Shown here one piece after another: positions 1 through 7,100 of a stretch of DNA of 8,330 nt. The translations under genes were made by a program, and so were the position numbers. This DNA comes from Peptococcaceae bacterium (GTDB taxonomy: Bacteria; Bacillota; Peptococcia; Peptococcales; Peptococcaceae). The stretch is taken from the NCBI GenBank assembly GCA_900759105.1, contig CAAETY010000105.1, positions 1 through 8,330 of the forward strand, given 5' to 3'. Within the stretch, counting starts at the first letter, position 1, and each line of letters opens with the position of its first letter. The notes beneath the pieces were generated by a model. It worked only from the letters and a program-made list of their open reading frames with translations. It did not search any database and was not told the origin of the DNA.

Positions 1-2016
1 AATGCAAGCAGAGCACAATATGCAGCTATTCTGATGCGTATTGGCGCAACCATCGACAAAGAAATGAACCTCGCTTATTACAGCGACGTAAGCTATTACC
101 ACAACGGTAATATTATCACCGTGGACGAAAAAACCGGTGAAAGTGCCAATGGCGATCCGGTCTATGCAAAAGCAGTATTGACCGGTGACGGTTATATTAT
201 CGCAGTGGCATACACAGACAAAGAAGTAGAAAAGATTGAGAAGCTTTTAGAAACTGCAGATAAGTATCAAGACAATGACTTGCAAGGCGCAACAATGATT
301 CCTGCATTTGTTGATGCACATAGTCATATTGACATGGTTGGTCAAAATTTTGATGCTTCCCCATCTGCAGGTGTTACCAGTCTTCAAGCATTGCTTGATG
401 TTGGTAAACGCGATTTTGATACTTGGGTCAATGACCATAGTTTCGACAGTGTTTATGGACCAAACCAACCAAATGGTAAATTCTGGTTTGTAACCAACGG
501 CTTTGACAATACGGCATTTAAGGAAGCTGAATTTGGCAAGAAACCTTATGCAATGCCTACCAAGGACATTTTAGACCAAATTTCCAGCGAATATCCAATT
601 TGCTACATTCATGCAAGTAGCCATTTGGGCGCATTGAACTCTGTAGCAATGAACATGCTCGAAAAAGCAGTGGAAGCGACCCCTCAATTAAAGGCTTATG
701 CAAATCCGGATGCAAACTGGGATAAGGACGAAAACGGCGAATACACCGGTATCGTTCGTGAAGGCGGTTTCTATGTATTGGCAGTCATGCAAGTATTGTG
801 GAACTCTCAATCAAATCGTACGCCTGATGCTTCCGGTGTATTGGCAAATGCAATGGATATCTATGCATCCAACGGGATTGCAAGCGGGATTATCGGCGGT
901 GGCGGCGGTGACCGTACTGCACTCGTGGCAGCTATTCCTGATAATGAACGTATTCTTGACATTACCGGCTTAGTTGGTTATGAAAAAGTAGACGAAGTGC
1001 TTGGGAATACCGCAACCAAGGATTCTACCTATGATAAGAATGGGGTGAAGCACGGTGCCGTGAAGCTCTTCCTTGATGGTTCCCCACAAGGGAAGACCGC
1101 ATGGTTCCAAGAAGATAAAGATGATCCATCCGGTGGCGGTTATTATCGTGATGCCAATGAAACCATATTGACCAATGAAAACGAAAACAATAAATGGTGG
1201 TGGGGTGAAGCAGAAGGTAAGAAGGTAACCACCGAACAGCTTACCGAACAATTCACCGAATTAATGAAGAAGGGCGTTCAATTCCATGCACATGCTAATG
1301 GGACTGGCGCAATTCAACAATACATCGATGCATACAGAAATGCACTCGTTAACTGTGGCGTGGATTTGAAGGACAAGAAACAAGTTGCTGCAATGCAAGA
1401 CAAGATTCGTGCCGTCATCATTCACAGCCAAACCATCACCCAAAAACAATTGCAAGAATGTAAAGAATTAGGCTTAAATATCTCCTTCTTTACTGACCAC
1501 GTTTACTACTATGGTGACTACCATATGTACTCCACTGTGGGTCCTGTAAGAGGTCAAGTGATTAGCCCTATGGCAGACGCTTTGGCAGATGGCATGAACA
1601 TTAACGTGACCATGCACCAAGACTCTCCGGTAGCACCTCCTAACATGCTCTTCTCCATTTACAATGCGGCAAACCGTATTACCAGAGACGGGCAACCAAT
1701 TGGGCGTGGCTCTGCGGATGGCAGCAGTGATAAGGATTCCAGAATTACTGACCTTACCAACAAGCAATATGATACCCGTGATGAACGTGTTAGTGCTTAC
1801 GAAGCTATGAAGTGCGTAACCATCAACAGTGCATGGCAAAACTTTGAAGAAAAAGAAAAGGGCTCCATCACCGTTGGGAAGCAAGCAGACTTTGCAGTGC
1901 TCAGCATGAATCCACTTTCTGATGAATTCTTGAATCTTGCACCACAAAAGGTTCAAAAGGGTGGCTTTGTTGTTGAAACCATTAACAATGACAATGTTAT
2001 TTATACCGCACAATAA
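1..2016 (+). CDS. Amidohydrolase, YtcJ-like (Amidohydro_3), 5'-partial
   Basis: This is a predicted metal-dependent hydrolase of the TIM-barrel amidohydrolase superfamily (Amidohydro_3 / YtcJ-like group), which cleaves C-N bonds in amides or cyclic imides; the substrate here cannot be named. The frame is open from base 1. The first ATG (34) has no Shine-Dalgarno sequence, so the true start is probably upstream of the window. Counting from ATG 34, visible landmarks are the HxH metal motif HSH (96-98) in PAFVDAHSHID, the VKLFLDG strand (343-349), HAH (418-420) followed by NGTG, the second-metal-type His in IIHSQ (464), and the late catalytic-type Asp in MHQDSPVAP (530). The C-terminal GKQADFAVL segment is the usual return to the small beta-sandwich. 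The NGTG stretch replaces the NGD seen in many relatives. No secretion signal is visible in the part present. Glutamine is almost always CAA (about 33 CAA, 1 CAG), unlike the right half of the window. A strong terminator follows, so it ends its own transcript. Confidence 0.9.
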   Translation, partial: NASRAQYAAILMRIGATIDKEMNLAYYSDVSYYHNGNIITVDEKTGESANGDPVYAKAVLTGDGYIIAVAYTDKEVEKIEKLLETADKYQDNDLQGATMIPAFVDAHSHIDMVGQNFDASPSAGVTSLQALLDVGKRDFDTWVNDHSFDSVYGPNQPNGKFWFVTNGFDNTAFKEAEFGKKPYAMPTKDILDQISSEYPICYIHASSHLGALNSVAMNMLEKAVEATPQLKAYANPDANWDKDENGEYTGIVREGGFYVLAVMQVLWNSQSNRTPDASGVLANAMDIYASNGIASGIIGGGGGDRTALVAAIPDNERILDITGLVGYEKVDEVLGNTATKDSTYDKNGVKHGAVKLFLDGSPQGKTAWFQEDKDDPSGGGYYRDANETILTNENENNKWWWGEAEGKKVTTEQLTEQFTELMKKGVQFHAHANGTGAIQQYIDAYRNALVNCGVDLKDKKQVAAMQDKIRAVIIHSQTITQKQLQECKELGLNISFFTDHVYYYGDYHMYSTVGPVRGQVISPMADALADGMNINVTMHQDSPVAPPNMLFSIYNAANRITRDGQPIGRGSADGSSDKDSRITDLTNKQYDTRDERVSAYEAMKCVTINSAWQNFEEKEKGSITVGKQADFAVLSMNPLSDEFLNLAPQKVQKGGFVVETINNDNVIYTAQ

Positions 2017-2038
2017 CCATGAAATTGAAAATGGTTAT
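2013..2038 (+). repeat. Small inverted repeat over the amidohydrolase stop codon
   Basis: ATAACCAT (2013-2020) and ATGGTTAT (2031-2038) are perfect 8-bp arms around a 10-nt A-rich loop. The left arm contains the TAA stop. It lacks a T-tract, so it is not a terminator on its own. It could protect the 3' end of the mRNA or be incidental. Confidence 0.45.
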
Positions 2039-2056
2039 GAGGCAGTGACAGTAAAC

Positions 2057-2092
2057 GCAAAAACCTTCCGTGTAAAAGCGGAAGGTTTTTGC
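2057..2092 (+). terminator. Rho-independent terminator after the amidohydrolase
   Basis: A perfect 14-bp inverted repeat, GCAAAAACCTTCCG (2057-2070) and CGGAAGGTTTTTGC (2079-2092), surrounds an 8-nt loop. The GC core CCTTCCG/CGGAAGG is flanked by A5 on the left and T5 on the right, so it can terminate on either strand. It lies 40 nt after the amidohydrolase stop and separates that gene from guaA. Confidence 0.88.
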
Positions 2093-2142
2093 ATTGTGAC
2101 CGAAGCGTATTATTTACAAAAATATTTTTTGCATTAAGTATC

Positions 2143-2172
2143 TTGTGAGAAATACAACGCTCATGATAAAAT
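2143..2172 (+). promoter_or_regulatory. Probable sigma-A promoter of guaA
   Basis: A -35-like TTGTGA (2143-2148) is followed by an 18-nt spacer and TAAAAT (2167-2172), which differs from TATAAT at one position. TG at 2164-2165 gives an extended -10. Transcription would begin near 2179, leaving a leader of about 90 nt before guaA. The promoter lies just after the upstream terminator. No purine riboswitch core was recognised in the leader. Confidence 0.55.
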
Positions 2173-2194
2173 AAAAGGTGCAAAAGATATATAT

Positions 2195-2234
2195 CGTGTT
2201 CAGCTTTTTCGGCGCATCGGATAGGATGAACACG
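2195..2234 (+). promoter_or_regulatory. Stem-loop in the guaA 5' leader
   Basis: CGTGTTCA (2195-2202) and TGAACACG (2227-2234) are perfect 8-bp arms around a 24-nt loop that contains a T5 run. The stem ends about 19 nt before the AGGAGG of guaA. No T-tract follows it, so it is not a simple attenuator. It matches no riboswitch class that I recognise; a role in mRNA stability or translation is only a guess. Confidence 0.35.
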
Positions 2235-2252
2235 TCACACATTCACAACATT

Positions 2253-2258
2253 AGGAGG
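2253..2258 (+). promoter_or_regulatory. Ribosome binding site deciding the guaA start
   Basis: A perfect AGGAGG lies 9 nt before ATG 2268. The same frame is open further upstream from an ATG at 2178, but that ATG sits at the predicted transcription start and has no such site. The 30 extra residues it would add have no counterpart in GMP synthases. This fixes the start at 2268. Confidence 0.9.
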
Positions 2259-2267
2259 AATTCATCA

Positions 2268-3557
2268 ATGAAGCAAGACATGATTGTCATTCTGGATCTT
2301 GGTAGTGACGAAAACGCTCGTTTAGCTCGTGAGATTCGCGCATTGGGTGTATACAGCGAAATTCATCCACACGACATTACTCCGGAAGAATTAAAAGCAC
2401 TTCCAAACGTCAAGGGGATTATTGTTAACGGCGGGGTAAACCGCGTTGTTGACGGTGTTGAAATTGACATTAGTGACGCTGTTCGTCAATGTGGCTTGCC
2501 AATGATTGAAGTTGATCATAAGGGAGCAGAAGCTTGGCCTGCAGACGAAGAAGCACGCAAGGTAGCTGTTTCTGCATTTGTATTTGATACTTGTGGTGCT
2601 GAAGCAAACTGGAACATGGAAAACTTCATCGCTGACCAAGTAGAACTTATCCGTCGTCAGGTTGGCGACAAAAAAGTCTTGTTGGCATTGTCCGGTGGTG
2701 TAGACTCCTCTGTTGTTGCAGCACTCTTGATTCGTGCCATCGGCAATCAATTGATCTGCGTACACGTAAACCACGGCTTGCTTCGTAAAGGCGAACCGGA
2801 ACAGGTTGTTCAAGTATTCCGTGATGAAATGAAGGCAAACCTCGTTTATGTAGATGCTGTAGACCGCTTCCTTGGCAAATTGGCTGATGTGGCGGATCCG
2901 GAACAAAAACGTAAAATCATTGGCGCTGAATTCATTCGTGTATTCGAAGAAGAAGCACGCAAGCTCGAAGGCATTGAATTCCTCGGTCAAGGGACCATTT
3001 ATCCGGACATCATCGAATCCGGTACCAAGACCGTGAAATGCGTAAAATCTCACCACAACGTTGGTGGCCTTCCTGAAGACCTCAACTTTGAATTGGTAGA
3101 ACCACTTAAGATGCTCTTTAAGGATGAAGTACGTGAATGCGGGAAAGCATTGGGACTTCCTGACAGCATGGTATATCGTCAACCATTCCCAGGCCCTGGT
3201 TTGGGCGTGCGTTGCTTGGGCGCTATTACCCGCGACCGTTTGGAAGCAGTGCGTGAATCTGATGCGATTCTTCGTGAAGAATTTGCAAAGAACGGCCTTG
3301 AAGGCAAAGTATGGCAATACTTCACTGCTATTCCGGATCTCAAGAGCGTAGGTGTACGCGATAACAAGCGTGCCGATGAATGGTGTGTTATCATTCGCGC
3401 AGTAAATACTGTTGATGCCATGACTGCAACTGTAGAAAATGTTCCATTTGAACTCTTGCAACACATCACCACACGCATTACCTCTGAAGTAAAAGGCGTA
3501 AACCGCGTGCTCTACGACCTCACTCCAAAACCAACCGGTACCATCGAGTGGGAATAA
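2268..3557 (+). CDS. guaA: GMP synthase with degenerate, shortened glutaminase domain
   Basis: This cytoplasmic enzyme makes GMP from XMP using ATP and a nitrogen donor, the last step of guanine nucleotide synthesis. The protein has 429 aa, against about 510-525 for ordinary two-domain GuaA. The ATP-pyrophosphatase domain is intact: P-loop SGGVDSS (142-148), YPDIIESGT (245-253) and SHHNVGGLPEDL (261-272). The dimerisation domain is also intact, from RQPFPGPGLGVR (304-315) to the C-terminal GTIEWE. The N-terminal class I amidotransferase domain is reduced to about 120 residues. Where active enzymes have the nucleophile motif CYGMQ, this protein reads GLPMIEVDHKG (76-86) with Asp83 at the Cys position. 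The segment that should carry the catalytic His and Glu is missing, and sequence resumes at the linker FDTCG...MENF (106-120). Glutamine hydrolysis therefore looks impossible. Free ammonia or a separate glutaminase subunit would have to supply nitrogen. The frame is intact and starts after AGGAGG; no clear terminator follows. Confidence 0.95.
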   Translation: MKQDMIVILDLGSDENARLAREIRALGVYSEIHPHDITPEELKALPNVKGIIVNGGVNRVVDGVEIDISDAVRQCGLPMIEVDHKGAEAWPADEEARKVAVSAFVFDTCGAEANWNMENFIADQVELIRRQVGDKKVLLALSGGVDSSVVAALLIRAIGNQLICVHVNHGLLRKGEPEQVVQVFRDEMKANLVYVDAVDRFLGKLADVADPEQKRKIIGAEFIRVFEEEARKLEGIEFLGQGTIYPDIIESGTKTVKCVKSHHNVGGLPEDLNFELVEPLKMLFKDEVRECGKALGLPDSMVYRQPFPGPGLGVRCLGAITRDRLEAVRESDAILREEFAKNGLEGKVWQYFTAIPDLKSVGVRDNKRADEWCVIIRAVNTVDAMTATVENVPFELLQHITTRITSEVKGVNRVLYDLTPKPTGTIEWE

Positions 3558-3618
3558 GTCGGCAGCCTTAAAAAAGCCCGATATATAAGGAAATTTGCCA
3601 CTTCGATGTCCGCTGTGA
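3558..3618. other. Probable mobile-element junction at the 3' end of guaA
   Basis: No gene is present here. This short stretch separates guaA, which uses CAA for glutamine, from a relaxase remnant and adhesin that use CAG. Relaxase-like reading stops abruptly at the in-frame TGA at 3616-3618. The 3' end of guaA is a known insertion site for genomic islands carrying tyrosine recombinases, and the guaA stop and last codons remain intact, as expected for such an insertion. No integrase gene and no second att copy lie in the window, so the exact edge is inferred. Confidence 0.4.
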
Positions 3619-3633
3619 CAACAAAATGACAAC
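3616..3633 (+). repeat. TGACAAC direct repeat, 11-bp spacing
   Basis: TGACAAC occurs at 3616-3622 and again at 3627-3633, one helical turn apart, at the predicted element edge. Paired short repeats of this kind can be arm-type integrase sites, but two 7-mers could also arise by chance. Confidence 0.35.
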
Positions 3634-3945
3634 ATTATAAGATTCGTTGATGCACTGGTGGAGCGGCTCAAGAAACTGGCAAAAACGCTGTTGGCGCGGT
3701 ATCTCGAGGTTCTGAACGATTATTTCCGAGTCAATGCAAACAACGGAAAGCTGTACCATGAGAACAAAAATCTGCGAGCAGATAACGCATGGCTCAGCCA
3801 GAAAAATGACAGGCTGGAAATCGAAAACAGAAACTATTCCCTGCTCCGCAAGCGGCTCGGCAAACAGCAGCTTGACGAATTGGTGGAGCAGGCAAAAGCA
3901 GCTAAACACACCACCCGAAGCAAAAACGAAACGAGAGAAAGATGA
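3619..3945 (+). pseudogene. C-terminal remnant of a Mob/Pre-type relaxase
   Basis: The reading frame gives a highly charged, coiled-coil-like tail resembling the C-terminus of plasmid recombination/mobilisation (Mob/Pre, MobV) relaxases of Bacillota elements: FVDALVERLKKLAK, then LRADNAWLSQKNDRLEIENR, then LLRKRLGKQQLDELVEQAK, ending at TGA 3943-3945. Homology-like sequence continues upstream of the first possible start (GTG 3658) to an in-frame TGA at 3616-3618. The N-terminal nicking domain with its His and Tyr residues is absent, and no ribosome binding site precedes GTG 3658. It is therefore best read as a truncated gene left from a mobilisable element. All four glutamines in the clear part (after 3658) are CAG. 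If GTG 3658 were used, a 96-residue coiled-coil peptide would result. The family assignment rests on recognition of the sequence style, not on a search. Confidence 0.6.
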
Positions 3946-4001
3946 TGAAAAAGTACACCTTTTGACATCTTGTTGCATAGAAGGAGGAAAGCACAGCATC
4001 A

Positions 4002-4106
4002 ATGCGGCGGACGAAAGAACTGCCGCGCAAAATCAGAAACCTGTTAGGATATTGCCTTAGTGGCCTTGTCTTGGCAGGTATTCCTATGTGTAAAGGAGCG
4101 TTTAAT
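4002..4106 (+). other. Possible upstream leader ORF, in frame with ATG 4107
   Basis: From ATG 4002 a basic, then hydrophobic stretch (MRRTKELPRKIRNLLGYC, then LSGLVLAGIPMC) continues in frame, without a stop, into MKTKLLSLA at 4107. The AAGGAGG at 3981-3987 lies 14 nt upstream, which is longer than ideal. The stretch looks like a signal-type n-region and h-region. It could be a separate leader peptide whose downstream part has decayed, or an N-terminal extension of the surface protein. Because of the frameshift near 4131, translation from here ends at TGA 4197-4199 after 65 residues. Function is unknown. Confidence 0.3.
4092..4098 (+). promoter_or_regulatory. Ribosome binding site for the surface protein start
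   Basis: AAAGGAG lies 8 nt before ATG 4107, at the best spacing for initiation. This supports ATG 4107, which begins a typical signal peptide n-region (MKTKLLSL), as the original start of the SLH protein although that frame is now broken 24 nt later. Confidence 0.75.
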
Positions 4107-7100
4107 ATGAAAACAAAATTATTGTCATTGGCTGTTGACACTGAGTCTGCTCATGACCATGCTTCCGACCGCTGCGTTTGCGGTAGACGGAACTTCTGAA
4201 AACACATATGAGGTGTCGACCGCTGAAGAACTCAGCACCGCGCTGACGCAGATTGCGACAAACGCCGATACCGAAGCGACCATTGTGCTGAAAGCGGACA
4301 TAACGCTCTCCAACGACGCTACAAGCGGATATATTTCATTTTTTGGTGCGAATGGCAAGCATATTACTGTGAAAAGCGATGAGGGAGAAATGAAGAAACT
4401 CCTCTTTTCTTCTTATGGTGTTCTGACCGGTGACTGCACCTTTGATAATGTCAATGTGACCGGCAGCAGACTGTTCTGCAACGGATACCGGACGATCTTC
4501 ACCGAAAACGGTCAGATCCATTTGAGCGAAACGCTCTACGGCGGCGGTTACAAAACAACAGTAGACAGCACCCATGTGGTGATTGCGGCAAGCGGTTATA
4601 TTAACCCGTCCTCTTCTAGTGGTCTGCACGATGTGATCGGCGGCTCGTATCAGGGTAATGTTGTGGGCGATACCTATTTGGAAATCACGGGCGATATTCA
4701 AATGCAGAGCGGCAACCATCTGAACCCCGGCTGCATGAAGGGTGACGGCAGTAGCGGCGATGGCAGGAATGTGCCCGATGTCTATGTCGGCGGCAATGCT
4801 ACGCTGATTTATGACAACAAAAATAGTACCGCTACCGCGTCTCCTTCAATTGAAGGCACATACGGCTGCGAAATGAAGGGGGATGTCACGCTGGATGTTC
4901 GTGCAGGCTGTGTAGCGGGCATTGTCGGTACGGAGGAGCCGCTGGAGGAATCCATCATTCGCGGTAATTTGCATATCATTGCAGGTAATCCTGCTTATGA
5001 GAATACCGATCGGATTCTTCGGTTAGGTAGCAACTGGCCGATTGTCGGCGCAGGCAATAGCTTTGCAACCTATCCCGGCGTTGAGGGCAATTATACGGTA
5101 GGCGGCAACATTACGATCGACACCTATGAAAATGCATGGGCATGGGACAAAGGAACTACGCCCGACTCGTATGATCTGCCGGAAATCTACGGAGCCTTGC
5201 GCGGTAACGTAGGCGGCAATATTACGATCAATGCCCACGGATCTCATGTGCAGAATATTTTCGGTGCAAGTGATTCCGTTGTCCAGGGCTCTGTTACAGT
5301 AAATGCAACCGATGTTGAGCTGAAAAACAGCGAGTATGAAACCGATGACGATGAGGGCTATATTTTCGGTCTGTGGGAAAGAGGTATCCCAGCTACCGCC
5401 AACGGCCCAGTGACCGTAACGGTAAACGGCGGCGATGTGGGCCTTGTGATGGTTACCGATCAAACCACTGCACCGGCTGGTTCCTCCATCAATGTAACCG
5501 GAAAGCCGAAAATCCGCACTGGTATCCGAGGAACGCAGGCAAGATCTTATTCGACTGATTTCCCTGTTGCCAATATCTATAACTGCGAAGCAACTATTCC
5601 GTACATTAAAATGATGTCGCAAGTCAATGTTAGAAACAATTCCAATGTGACTGCTCACATTATGAGCAGCAATGCTGGATTGATGGTAGAGGAAGGCAGC
5701 ACCTTGACCACGGATAACGGTCAGGTCTGGATTTGGGGCGATACTGTCATTAACGGCACCTGGGAGCAGCTGCACAGCCAGACTGACAATTACAACGATA
5801 TTTTTGTCAACGGCACAACGCAGATTGGCTCCAACGGCCACCTGATCAATCACGGCACAAGCAACCTGAGTGGTGCGGTAACCAACAATGGCGTAATGGC
5901 GCTGATGGGATCGGCTTATTTGCAGAATGATTACACCGCCACCAACGGCGAACTGCGGCTGCCGACAATCGCGCCCGGTGCAAACTACGATACCGGTACG
6001 ATTCCTGTACAAATCAAGGGCCTTTCCACCGGCACCACCACGGTCAACACGGTGGACCCCACCAACTGGCAGACTCTGAAAAAGCCTGCACTTGGTGACA
6101 ACTACATTCTTTCCAAGAAAAACACCGATTCCCCCGCACAGGATGTGTTTGTATTGGGCAATGCCGATGCCGTGGGAGATGGTTGGTTCCTCAAGCGCAT
6201 GGCCGATGCTGACGGCTCGGACAATTACTATATGTGGCAGGTGGCCAACGGTATCCGCGTGATTTTTGATAAGAACGGCGGCGATACCGAGGCCGACCCT
6301 CGTATCATGGTGCAGGACAAGGCTGTCGGTGCTGTAAATCACTTTGACCTGCCGACGACCAATCCGACCCGTACCGGCTACCTGTTCAATGGCTGGAACA
6401 CCAAGGCTGATGGTGCAGGTGCGGTATTTACCGCTGAAACCGACGTAACCGACAACATGACGGTTTACGCGCAGTGGAAGCCGGATGAAGCGTATGCCGT
6501 TAAAATCGCACCGATGAACCTGACGGTTTATGTCGGCGGTGACGGCTATCACGGCGTGGTCGGTGAAGATGGCAAGTTTGCTGCGAATGATCTGCCGGAG
6601 ATCGGTTTCTATCTCACTCTGCCGGACGATATTAACGCAATGCTCGGCGGTACAGATGAAAACCCGGTTAATTTGAGCGGCAAACTACGACTGACCCCTG
6701 ACGACGACAACGGTACAATGCGCAGCTGGAGTCTGGAGCTGTACAGCGATGAAAGCAAGAGCCATGTTATAGAGAACGGACGTCGGGTCTATATCTACAA
6801 GCTCCGCCAGATCGACGACGGCGAGGAGACCGTCCCCCGCGTACAGTTCACCCGTGCGGACGGCTTGGTCATGACTGAATCGAAGTTTCAGGCGCTGCTC
6901 ACCGACCAGTTCCGCAACTACAAGATCAGCGTGTATCAGGGTCTGCTGGATGAACAGATATACAAGGCGACCCTTACAACCGCGGATGGCCAGACCTTCA
7001 CCCGTCCAATCAAGCTGGGCACTGGCACGCTGAAGGTCCGCGGCAACAATGATATGACTTATCGTGCTATCGAGAACAACACGATTCCGAGCGTTAATCC

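Noticed and set aside
1474..2013. Antisense open frame of 179 codons opposite the amidohydrolase C-terminus
   Set aside because: No start signals and no family features; it overlaps conserved amidohydrolase motifs on the + strand.
2178..2267. 30-residue N-terminal extension of GMP synthase from ATG 2178
   Set aside because: It begins at the predicted transcription start with no ribosome site, has no counterpart in the family, and a perfect AGGAGG precedes ATG 2268.
2173..2267. Guanine riboswitch ahead of guaA
   Set aside because: The conserved junction and loop sequences of the purine riboswitch are not present.
3566..3590. CCTTA/TAAGG inverted repeat after guaA as a terminator
   Set aside because: Arms are only 5 bp around a 15-nt loop, with no GC core and no T-tract.
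2391..3671. Antisense open frame of 426 codons opposite guaA
   Set aside because: It lies over conserved GMP synthase motifs on the other strand and its translation resembles no protein family; a shadow frame.
3962..3967. Perfect TTGACA -35 hexamer before the surface protein gene
   Set aside because: At 16-18 nt downstream there is only the purine run AGGAGGAAA and no -10-like element, so a promoter call is not supported.
5023..6552. Antisense open frame of 509 codons opposite the surface protein gene
   Set aside because: It mirrors the codon bias of the + strand gene, has no ribosome binding site or recognisable domains, and the + strand encodes a clear repeat/solenoid protein across it.
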